From Bacteroidales bacterium (lineage in GTDB: Bacteria > Bacteroidota > Bacteroidia > Bacteroidales > UBA1715): DNA of 50,804 nucleotides. Positions 17,642-24,225 of the stretch are shown one piece after another; within the stretch, counting starts at the first letter, position 1; each line of letters starts with the position of its first letter. The notes beneath the pieces are model-generated. The model was given only the letters and a program-made list of their open reading frames with translations. It ran no database searches and had not been told where the DNA came from. Both the position numbers and the translations under genes were made by a program. The stretch is taken from contig JAITUU010000053.1 in the NCBI GenBank assembly GCA_031286165.1, positions 1 to 50,804 on the forward strand, given 5' to 3'.

Positions 17642-17691
17642 ATTACTCTAAGAAAACAAAATACAAACCCTAAAAATAGGAGATTTTAATT

Positions 17692-18336
17692 ATGAAAACA
17701 CGTATGTTGATTCTTGCACTAACATTCTGCTCAATTCAAATGTTCGCATCAGAAATTATTTTTACCACCAATAGTTCAAAACCATTTCAAATTGTGATTG
17801 ACAATTTTGTGTACACTTCGGCAAACGGTATGATTGCTCTGAACAATCTCAACGCCGGCACCTACAATGTGCAAATTGCTACCAACCCGAATTTTTGGGG
17901 TGAATTTCGCAACGTTTCTTTCCACTCAATTTTTGTAAATCCTCACACTCGTACATTTTACGAAGTAAACACCTTCGGCAGTGGTTCGGTGGCATACGTG
18001 GAAGCACTTCACCCCAGCGCAAATATGTTTGTAACCGTGCACTTGCACCGTCCGGCAATTCGCACTATTGTGTATTCTTCTCCTGCACCTCATCGCCCTA
18101 CTCACGCTGTACATGCAGCACCGGCACCAAAACACGCAGCACCGGCACACGCAAATTCTCATAGTGCACACGCAGCACCTGCAAAACCTGCACCTCATCA
18201 AGCAACAGCCGCTCGCCCTGCGCCGCAACACAACGCCCCTGCTGCAAAAGCCGCTACTCCCGCCCCTCAAAAAGCCGTAGCCGCACGCACGGCTCCCGAT
18301 AATCACAGTGCAAACTACCGCAGCACCGGCAGATAA
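17692..18336 (+). CDS. Secreted protein with His/Ala/Pro-rich tail
   Basis: I do not recognise the family. The 214-residue protein has a signal peptide at 1-19 (LILALTFCSIQMFAS). Residues about 20-105 form a small beta-rich domain (IIFTTNSSKPFQIVID, LNAGTYNVQI, FYEVNTFGSGSVAYVEA). Residues about 125-200 are a low-complexity tail of Ala, Pro, His, Lys and Gln (APKHAAPAHAN, KPAPHQATAARPAP). The many His residues could bind metal, or the tail could act as a cell-wall or surface spacer; both are guesses. Expression signals are unusual for this genome: a perfect sigma-54 promoter and a clear AGGAG site 9 bases before the ATG. A strong terminator follows. This suggests a single gene switched by an RpoN activator, such as an envelope or nutrient response. 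Confidence 0.75.
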   Translation: MKTRMLILALTFCSIQMFASEIIFTTNSSKPFQIVIDNFVYTSANGMIALNNLNAGTYNVQIATNPNFWGEFRNVSFHSIFVNPHTRTFYEVNTFGSGSVAYVEALHPSANMFVTVHLHRPAIRTIVYSSPAPHRPTHAVHAAPAPKHAAPAHANSHSAHAAPAKPAPHQATAARPAPQHNAPAAKAATPAPQKAVAARTAPDNHSANYRSTGR

Positions 18337-18361
18337 ATCAACATCACCCAATAAGCATCAC

Positions 18362-18397
18362 AAAAAACCCTCTGCATTGCACTCGCAGAGGGTTTTT
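18362..18397. terminator. Bidirectional terminator
   Basis: Thirteen-base stem AAAAACCCTCTGC/GCAGAGGGTTTTT around a 9-base loop, with A and T runs on either side. It lies between the convergent gene ending at 18336 and rlmN ending at 18418, and serves both. Confidence 0.93.
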
Positions 18398-18417
18398 CGT
18401 TTATTTTAAAAAGCATC

Positions 18418-19455
18418 TTACTGTTTTGCAATTTTTTTTGCCAACTGCCCGCAGGCTCCCTGTATATCTTTGCCTTTGGAATAGCGAACGGTTACTATCA
18501 AATTCAATCGTTCCAAAAAGGCTACAAAGGCATTAAACGTTTCCTTATCCGATTTTTCAAACTGCGAATGTTCATGCGCATTATATTCTATAATGTTGAT
18601 TTTTACCGGAAAGCGTTTAGTAAAATCCGCCATTTCGCGAGCGTGTTCTATGCTGTCGTTCACACCTTTGAGCAGTGTGTATTCTATAGAAATGCGGTTG
18701 TGCGTTTTTTCGTAATAGTAGGCAAGTGCATCGCTCAATTTTTGCAAATCATTTGCCTTATTCACCGGCATCAATTTGGTACGCAGTCCGTTATTTGCCG
18801 CGTGTAGCGAAATTGCCACATTGCAGGCAAATCCGTCATCGGCAAGTTGGGTTATAAATTTCGCAATGCCGGCAGTAGAAAGCGTAATGCGCGAAGGAGC
18901 CATAGCCTGCCCTTTTGCTTCGGTGAGCCGCGCTATGGATTTCATTACGTTGTTGTAATTTTGCAATGGTTCGCCCATACCCATATACACAATATTGGAA
19001 ACTCCATGTCCGCTGCGTTCTTTGGCAATTTCATTGAGCGCAAAATATTGGTCGGTAATTTCGCCCACACTCAAATTGCGCGTAAATCCCTGTGCACCGG
19101 TGGCGCAAAACGTACAAGCAAGCCCACACCCCACTTGCGAAGAAATACAGGCGGTCAGCCTATCTTTTGAAGGAATGAGAACCCCCTCCACAAATACACC
19201 ATCGTGTAAGCGAAATGCCACTTTTGTAGAACCATCTTCTTTGCTATGCAGTTGTGAATCAACCCGCACCGTTTGAAAATAAAATCGTTGTTTCAACTGT
19301 TCGCGAAATGATTTTGAGAGATTGAGCATTTCATCGAAATTGCGCACACCCTTTTGCCACAACCATTGGTAGAGTTGCTCCACGCGAAATTTTTTTTCGC
19401 CCATTTCAAGGCATTGTGCCAGAAGTTCTTCGTAGGAAAGAGAAAGTATGTCCAT
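18418..19455 (-). CDS. rlmN: Dual-specificity RNA methyltransferase RlmN
   Basis: A radical-SAM enzyme that methylates C2 of adenine 2503 in 23S rRNA, and often adenine 37 in some tRNAs. The 345-residue protein is of family length. The radical-SAM cluster motif CxxxCxxC is Cys110, Cys114 and Cys117 (VGCGLACTFCATGAQGF). Other hallmarks are YMGMGEPLQNY, SRITLSTAG, ISLHAANN and, near the C-terminus, VTVRYSKGKDIQGACGQL with the methyl-carrying Cys. The N-terminal accessory domain (about 1-90) has the usual QLYQWLWQKG. It is divergent from the leader/GT25 unit and shares a terminator with the convergent gene. Confidence 0.96.
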   Translation of the reverse strand: MDILSLSYEELLAQCLEMGEKKFRVEQLYQWLWQKGVRNFDEMLNLSKSFREQLKQRFYFQTVRVDSQLHSKEDGSTKVAFRLHDGVFVEGVLIPSKDRLTACISSQVGCGLACTFCATGAQGFTRNLSVGEITDQYFALNEIAKERSGHGVSNIVYMGMGEPLQNYNNVMKSIARLTEAKGQAMAPSRITLSTAGIAKFITQLADDGFACNVAISLHAANNGLRTKLMPVNKANDLQKLSDALAYYYEKTHNRISIEYTLLKGVNDSIEHAREMADFTKRFPVKINIIEYNAHEHSQFEKSDKETFNAFVAFLERLNLIVTVRYSKGKDIQGACGQLAKKIAKQ

Positions 19456-19524
19456 TTTTTATCAGTAGTTTTTTCTTTACAAGCAACAAAAATACTTTTT
19501 TTTTAATTTTAAAGACCATTTACT

Positions 19525-19553
19525 TTTGTGTATTTCCCAAAAGAGTATATTTG
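19525..19553 (+). promoter_or_regulatory. Bacteroidetes sigma-ABfr promoter for the leader RNA
   Basis: TTTG at 19525-19528, 17 bases, then TATATTTG at 19546-19553, matching the TTTG/TAnnTTTG consensus. Transcription would start near 19558-19561, at the base of the first hairpin. Confidence 0.68.
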
Positions 19554-19557
19554 TGTC

Positions 19558-19596
19558 AATTCTAATTTCGCAAAAAGTTGCGTATTAGAATTTTTT
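19558..19596 (+). terminator. Terminator-like hairpin at the very start of the leader
   Basis: AATTCTAAT (19558-19566) pairs with ATTAGAATT (19584-19592), and CGCAA (19569-19573) with TTGCG (19578-19582); TTTTTT follows. It looks like an intrinsic terminator placed at about +1 to +37 of the transcript. Confidence 0.7.
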
Positions 19597-19859
19597 AAAT
19601 ATGCGAGAGCGTTTTAGTTATTAATTGGTTTAGGAAATCGCCAATTTTCAAAGAAGGACAAATTGATAACAACAGAACGCTCACGCTCTTTGTATATGCC
19701 CTATTAATCGGATTATATACTAACAAGAGCGTGGGACTGTTGTTTTTTGTTCTTCGGGCGTTTGGCGATGCCTCTAAACTTGAAAATATAAACAGTTTCC
19801 ACGCTTTTGTTTTTTGTTATATAATTGCCGCGTTGGGAACTGCACGGCTCTGTTGAGCA
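19597..19859 (+). ncRNA. Structured leader with mutually exclusive hairpins (candidate attenuator)
   Basis: This non-coding stretch has at least four pairing segments. Segment 1 (GAGCGTT, 19607-19613) pairs with AACGCTC (19676-19682) in segment 2. Segment 2 (AACAACAG 19668-19675 and CACGCTCTT 19682-19690) pairs with segment 3 (AAGAGCGTG 19725-19733 and CTGTTGTT 19737-19744), closed further by GTATAT/ATATAC. Segment 3 (GCGTGGGACTGTT, 19729-19741) pairs instead with segment 4 (AACAGTTTCCACGC, 19791-19804; one bulge, one wobble), and TTTTGTTTTTTGTT follows. ATCGCCAA (19637-19644) also matches TTGGCGAT (19762-19769). Pairings 2:3 and 3:4 exclude each other, as in attenuators. I cannot assign a known RNA family. 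The region ends at the glycosyltransferase start. Confidence 0.55.
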
Positions 19860-20654
19860 ATGAAAACCTATGCAATTAGTTTAGTAAAATGCAAAGAACG
19901 CTATCATTATATATCACAACATTTACAATCGTTACACATTGATTTTCAAATCATAGAGGCTATTGACGGCAGTATTCTGACAGATGAAGAAATTGCGCAA
20001 AAATTTGATATTTCGGCGGTGAAACGAAATCCTATATGGTTTACCAAAGGCATGATGGCTTGTTCATTGTCACACATTTCAATGTATCACGCATTTTTAG
20101 AAAGCAATGCCCCTTTTGCTTTTTTTATAGAAGATGATGTGATACTTCCACTCAATATTGCATTAATTTTAAACAACATAGAACGTGTAATAACAGAAAA
20201 AAACCTTGTTCTATTGCATTATGTTCAGTTGCACAATCGCCCACAACTTCAAATTACTCTCTACAATAAACAAACAATTACCGAAAATAGCAATATCTGT
20301 TTTTTAATGAACACTATTCCTGCGTCAGGAGCAGCCTATATAATGGGAAGGCAAGCCTGCAAGACTTTATTGGACCATATATATCCCATACAACAAGCGG
20401 CGGATAGTTGGGAATTTTTCTTACAATTACGCTGTTTTGACAGTATAAAAGTGTTGTATCCCCGATTGATAGAAACCAAACACTTTAAAAGCAGTATTGA
20501 TTATTTGAAAAAAGGCAGTTTTAAAGAAAAATTGTCGAATATTCTCAATAGTTTTATTCTTTCAAAAATGATTTTACAGTATTGGAGAAATGTACAATCC
20601 AAGAGAAATAGTCAATTTATAATTGTGCAGGAGAAGTCTCCATATGATACATAA
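19860..20654 (+). CDS. GT25 family glycosyltransferase (LPS/glycan type)
   Basis: A 264-residue predicted glycosyltransferase of the LPS-biosynthesis GT25 family, which adds a hexose, often galactose, to a surface glycan at the cytoplasmic face. Hallmarks are the N-terminal YAISLVKCKERYHYI, the block IIEAIDGSILTDEEI, KGMMACSLSHISMYHAF (63-79) in place of the usual GEIGCxLSH, and the metal-binding EDD at 91-93 (FFIEDDVILP). IPASGAAYIMGRQAC at about 157-171 matches the second conserved block. No signal peptide is present. No other glycan genes adjoin, so it is an orphan behind a long structured leader. The sugar donor and acceptor cannot be told from sequence. Confidence 0.85.
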   Translation: MKTYAISLVKCKERYHYISQHLQSLHIDFQIIEAIDGSILTDEEIAQKFDISAVKRNPIWFTKGMMACSLSHISMYHAFLESNAPFAFFIEDDVILPLNIALILNNIERVITEKNLVLLHYVQLHNRPQLQITLYNKQTITENSNICFLMNTIPASGAAYIMGRQACKTLLDHIYPIQQAADSWEFFLQLRCFDSIKVLYPRLIETKHFKSSIDYLKKGSFKEKLSNILNSFILSKMILQYWRNVQSKRNSQFIIVQEKSPYDT

Positions 20655-20679
20655 TTTCTCTTTTCTGTTGCAAATCTCT

Positions 20680-20708
20680 TAATTACCTCCGGTGAGGGCT
20701 TCGCCGTT
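20680..20708 (-). repeat. Dispersed 30-bp intergenic repeat, copy 3
   Basis: On the minus strand: AACGGCGAAGCCCTCACCGG followed by AGGTAATTA. It lies between the convergent GT25 and cyclotransferase genes. Confidence 0.85.
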
Positions 20709-20723
20709 GAAAATTTTTAATTC

Positions 20724-21770
20724 TTAATTGTTAAATACCACCTCAAAGAGTTTCGACCAATTTTTACCGGTAATAAAAAACGTGCCTCGTTCTTTATTGA
20801 AGGCTATGCCGTTGAGCACATCGGTGGTGGCGGTGCGGTATTGCGGTGCGAGTAAGTTTTTAAAATTATAGCGAGCGAGCACTTTTCCGGTGGCGGCATC
20901 AATAGCCACTATAAAATCGGTGGTGTAAATATTGGCATAAATCACACCGTTCACATATTCGAGTTCGTTCAGCCGCTGAATTGCGCCAATGTTATCATAT
21001 ACCGCAATTTTTCGTTCTATGACAAAGGTTTGCGGATTCAAAAAATACAAAAATTCACTACCATCGCTCATAATCAAATGCACGCCATCGTTGGTCAATC
21101 CCCAGCCTTCGGTGCTGTATGCAAACGAAGAAATTTGCTGCAAGTTAGCAAGGTCGTACACAAAACCCGTTTGCTCGCGCCATGTAAGTTGAAAAATTTT
21201 ACCGTTCAAAATTGTAAGTCCTTCACCGAAAAATTGGTCGTTCACTGCACTTTGGGCAAGCACTTTTCCTGTTTTAAAATCAGTTTTTCGCAAGCGCGAA
21301 TGTCCGTATTCCCCGGCACTTTCGTAGAGAATATTCCCTACAAATTCCATTCCTTGTGTGTAAAAATCGTTATCACGCGGAAATACATTCACAACGCTAT
21401 ACGTAGCAATGGGCGGTTCCACGTTGGAAACTACGGTAATCGGAAATGTTTTTGTTTCGCTCCGATTGCCCGCAAACGCTTTTACGCGCAGTGTTTGTAC
21501 TCCCATAGCCACATTCGGCAGGGCTACACTATATATGTGTGCAGAATTTCCAAGTAGCGTTTGCGAAAACGAATCGAGTGTAATCACAAGAGAATCTATC
21601 TGCGCAGAATTTTGATGCGCTTCCACGCGCACCGTATCGTTCAATGCTCGTTTTGCAGGCGAAAGCAGTGTTATGGAAATGTGTGTTTCTCCGCAATTTG
21701 TGGCAAAGAATAAAGCAAAAAGCGGCAGCAGAAAAAGGTTTACAATGCGAGATTGAATACGTAAATTCAT
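20724..21770 (-). CDS. Glutaminyl-peptide cyclotransferase, lipoprotein
   Basis: Predicted glutamine cyclotransferase (five-bladed propeller type), which turns N-terminal Gln of exported proteins into pyroglutamate. I chose the ATG at 21770 (348 residues); an upstream in-frame start at 21809 adds 13 unlikely residues. Residues 8-25 are hydrophobic and lead to Cys26 (ALFFATNC), so it is probably a lipoprotein. Residues about 35-115 are an Ig-like segment. The catalytic propeller follows, with NDFYTQGMEF, FFGEGLTILNGKIFQLTW, EGWGLTNDG, RLNELEYVNGVIYANIY and TDVLNGIAF, all typical of the family. In Bacteroidia many exported proteins start with Gln after signal cleavage; QQQ in the giant protein at 6227 is an example, so this enzyme may cap such proteins. 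Confidence 0.9.
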   Translation of the reverse strand: MNLRIQSRIVNLFLLPLFALFFATNCGETHISITLLSPAKRALNDTVRVEAHQNSAQIDSLVITLDSFSQTLLGNSAHIYSVALPNVAMGVQTLRVKAFAGNRSETKTFPITVVSNVEPPIATYSVVNVFPRDNDFYTQGMEFVGNILYESAGEYGHSRLRKTDFKTGKVLAQSAVNDQFFGEGLTILNGKIFQLTWREQTGFVYDLANLQQISSFAYSTEGWGLTNDGVHLIMSDGSEFLYFLNPQTFVIERKIAVYDNIGAIQRLNELEYVNGVIYANIYTTDFIVAIDAATGKVLARYNFKNLLAPQYRTATTDVLNGIAFNKERGTFFITGKNWSKLFEVVFNN

Positions 21771-21873
21771 GACTTTCAATTTTTTTGCAAAAGTACACAA
21801 ATCAATCAAGAATACGCGCTCCGGCGCAGAAAAAAGATTGCTGCAAAAAAAATCAAAAAAAGAGTGAAAAAAT

Positions 21874-21903
21874 TTTGTGCGAAAACAAAAATATCTATCT
21901 TTG
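21874..21903 (+). promoter_or_regulatory. Promoter of tRNA-Gln
   Basis: TTTG (21874-21877), 18 bases, TATCTTTG (21896-21903): a full match to the Bacteroidetes -33/-7 consensus, 13 bases before the mature tRNA. Confidence 0.85.
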
Positions 21904-21916
21904 CACCACCAAAAAT

Positions 21917-21987
21917 TGTCCCGTGGTGTAATGGTAACACAAATGGTTTTGGTCCATTCGTTTAAGGTTCGAATCCTTACGGGACAA
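21917..21987 (+). tRNA. tRNA-Gln (anticodon TTG)
   Basis: Full cloverleaf: acceptor stem TGTCCCG/CGGGACA with discriminator A; D-arm GTGT-AATGGTA-ACAC; anticodon arm AATGG-TTTTGGT-CCATT with TTG at positions 34-36; T-arm TAAGG-TTCGAAT-CCTTA. The 3' CCA is not encoded. It has its own promoter and terminator and is the only tRNA in the window. Confidence 0.97.
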
Positions 21988-21995
21988 CTTTTTTG

Positions 21996-22019
21996 AGCGA
22001 CTTTTCAGTCGCTTTTTTT
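21996..22019 (+). terminator. Terminator of tRNA-Gln
   Basis: AGCGACT-TTTC-AGTCGCT followed by TTTTTT, 8 bases after the tRNA. Confidence 0.92.
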
Positions 22020-22062
22020 ATGCCCTAACAGAGCATTTTTGTTTTTTTCTCCGCACCGAATC

Positions 22063-22094
22063 TTTCACATTATCAGAATTTATGATTACCTTTG
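22063..22094 (+). promoter_or_regulatory. Probable promoter of the 22116 gene
   Basis: TTTC (22063-22066), 20 bases, TACCTTTG (22087-22094). The -7 box is perfect and the -33 box has one mismatch. Confidence 0.5.
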
Positions 22095-22115
22095 TGCAAA
22101 AAAATAAAAACACGC

Positions 22116-23144
22116 ATGAAATTAAAACACCTACTTTTTTCGCTCACAACTCTTTACTGCTCAGCGTTTTGCGCAAATGCTCAACATACAATAAACGAAA
22201 GCATAACGGTCAATATTGAAATTCTTTCCAATCATTATGCGCAATCCATGCAAACGCTGCAATCGTTTATGCAAGGAATTGAGTGTTGTGTGGAAGAGCA
22301 GCGGTTTCAAGAACATTCTTCGCGCATACACGTTAATTTGAGTAAAAAAGATTTCGATGCGTTGAACGCCCTCCTTCCTTCGCTTGGCAGCGTGAGCAAT
22401 CGCTCAGAAAAACGCATAAACAATACAGAAAAAATTACAGAAAAAACACAAGAACTGCAATTTTTACAACAAAAACGCGATAGTTACACCCAAATTTTGG
22501 CAAAATTTGACGCAGATTCCGATACGTATTTGAAACTCTGGCGCGAATTGCAACAAATAGAAACCGACATACGCCGCATTGAAACGTCTTTGCAATCTTT
22601 GCAAACTTCGCAACAAATATATGCGGTAGAATTGAGTTTGCAAGACGATGTCATTGTACCCTCATCTTCGCGGGTTTCCTTTGTGAATATGCCCGGTTTT
22701 GAATATTCTCTTTTGCGCGTGGAAAATCCTTTGAGCGATTTTTCGCAGCCGCTCTACCAAGGTTTCAGCCTTAAATATATTTTAACGCGCGGCAAATCTT
22801 TTATCAATTTGGGAATTTTCAAAAATATGGAACAAGCTCAGGGCAACGAACTTACCGATATGTTTATGATTTCCTTCGGGCAAAATTTTTACTCTCGCTA
22901 TTTGGGGAGAGGCAATCGCAGGTTTTTCAATCCATACACAGGCTACATGATAGGCGGCGTATATGCTTCGGGCGAAAATCGCACAAAAAGTTTTGCCTAC
23001 ATTCTACCCGAATTTGGCGTGGAATTGTACAAATCGCGCTACGTAATGCTCGATTGCAAGGCACAATATCTCATGCCGATAACCAAAGAAAACAAAAATC
23101 TGCGCGGACTGATGCTCAGTGCGGCACTCAATTTCGTATTTTAA
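22116..23144 (+). CDS. Envelope protein: coiled coil plus predicted C-terminal barrel
   Basis: I do not recognise a named family with confidence. From the ATG at 22116 it has 342 residues; a TTG at 22092 is also in frame, but the -7 box overlaps it. Residues 1-22 are a signal peptide (LYCSAFCANAQ). Residues about 23-95 and a Gln/Glu-rich coiled coil at about 96-165 (TEKTQELQFLQQKRDSYTQIL, LQQIETDIRRIETSLQSL) resemble the DUF4349 type of envelope protein. The C-terminal half has strand-like segments (FSLKYILTRGKSFINLGIF, TGYMIGGVYASG) and ends LNFVF, as in outer-membrane barrels. It may link a periplasmic coiled coil to a barrel. It heads a plus-strand run with the nucleoid-associated protein and ispG. 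Confidence 0.6.
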   Translation: MKLKHLLFSLTTLYCSAFCANAQHTINESITVNIEILSNHYAQSMQTLQSFMQGIECCVEEQRFQEHSSRIHVNLSKKDFDALNALLPSLGSVSNRSEKRINNTEKITEKTQELQFLQQKRDSYTQILAKFDADSDTYLKLWRELQQIETDIRRIETSLQSLQTSQQIYAVELSLQDDVIVPSSSRVSFVNMPGFEYSLLRVENPLSDFSQPLYQGFSLKYILTRGKSFINLGIFKNMEQAQGNELTDMFMISFGQNFYSRYLGRGNRRFFNPYTGYMIGGVYASGENRTKSFAYILPEFGVELYKSRYVMLDCKAQYLMPITKENKNLRGLMLSAALNFVF

Positions 23145-23180
23145 TTTCAGACACTTAGACTTACAAACTTGTAAACTTTT

Positions 23181-24224
23181 ATGATAAATCACTCACAAAC
23201 ACAATTAGAGCATGTAGCCATACACAAAGTGGGCAGCAAGCACGAAGGACAGGGTTTTGAACTTTCGCACGCGGAATTTACCATTCCCGATGAAAGCACA
23301 CACGACCTGCTGTATTCGTTTTTTCTCAATCCCTTCAAGGCATTAGATATGTATCAATTCAATTTGGCAACGCCTTCCGATGAAAATTCGGTGCTGCACA
23401 GCGTTACCCGCATATTTGAAACGCCGCAGACCTTCTTTGAAGAATCGAAAAAATTGGCGGAATTGCTCTACGACACCGCCTGCTACGAAGAAACAAAACC
23501 GGGAGAATTGTATGTGGCATTGTTCAGAAATTGCGAATTTAACGAAGAATTGTGCAATGCCATAGGAATTTTTAAATCGGAGCGCAAAGATACCTTTATA
23601 AAAGTGTATCAAAATGGCGAAAATTTTGAACTCGACCACGACACCGGCATCAACATAAAAAAAATGGACAAAGCTTGCCTTATTTTCAATACCAATCAAG
23701 AAACAGGCTATGCCATAAAACTTGTGGACAACACCAAAGCCACCGAACGCCCGTATTGGACTGAATATTTTTTGAACATCAAACCCGTGCCCGATAATTA
23801 TTTTGCAACCAATAATTTTCTGCAAATCTGCAAGGAATTTAGCGAAAATGTGCTCACCGAAAAAAATAACGTGGAACGCAGCGAACAAATCGGCTTTATG
23901 AATAATTCATATAACTATTTCAAAAACAATGAGTTCTACGATGAAGTCGATTTCAAAAAAACCGTATTGCAAAATCCCGAAATCATAGAAAGTTTCGATG
24001 AATTTAAGCATGATTTTGAAGAGGCTTACGAAATTCCGGCACGCACAGAATTTGAAATTTCGCCCGAAGCGGTAAAAAAATCGAAGAAATTTGTGCGCAG
24101 CATTATCAAATTAGATAAAAATTTTCACATTTACGTGCACTCCAAACCCGATTACATAGAAAAAGGTTTTGATGATGGACGAAAAATGAATTTTTACAAG
24201 GTATTTTTTGAAGAAGAAAGTTAA
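23181..24224 (+). CDS. Nucleoid-associated protein (NdpA/YejK family)
   Basis: A 347-residue cytoplasmic protein of the nucleoid-associated family (NA37, PF04245). It starts with INHSQTQLEHVAIHKVGSK, the usual opening of the family. Other typical parts are ELYVALFRNCEFNEELCNAIGIFKSE, a middle block of strands (FIKVYQNGENFELDHDTGINIKKMDKACLIFNT), WTEYFLNIKP and a charged C-terminal part (FVRSIIKLDKNFHIYVH). The family binds the nucleoid, but its exact job is not settled. The ispG start lies two bases after its stop codon, so the two are probably cotranscribed. Confidence 0.88.
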   Translation: MINHSQTQLEHVAIHKVGSKHEGQGFELSHAEFTIPDESTHDLLYSFFLNPFKALDMYQFNLATPSDENSVLHSVTRIFETPQTFFEESKKLAELLYDTACYEETKPGELYVALFRNCEFNEELCNAIGIFKSERKDTFIKVYQNGENFELDHDTGINIKKMDKACLIFNTNQETGYAIKLVDNTKATERPYWTEYFLNIKPVPDNYFATNNFLQICKEFSENVLTEKNNVERSEQIGFMNNSYNYFKNNEFYDEVDFKKTVLQNPEIIESFDEFKHDFEEAYEIPARTEFEISPEAVKKSKKFVRSIIKLDKNFHIYVHSKPDYIEKGFDDGRKMNFYKVFFEEES

Positions 24225-24225
24225 T

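Noticed and set aside
19660..19857. Open frame of about 65 codons through the structured leader, hydrophobic in part, stopping just before the glycosyltransferase
   Set aside because: It has no ATG, GTG or ribosome site at a sensible place, and the region is better explained by exact complementary segments. A short leader peptide or a gene remnant cannot be fully excluded.
22092..22115. TTG start for the envelope protein
   Set aside because: It overlaps a perfect TACCTTTG -7 box; the ATG at 22116 gives a normal signal peptide.
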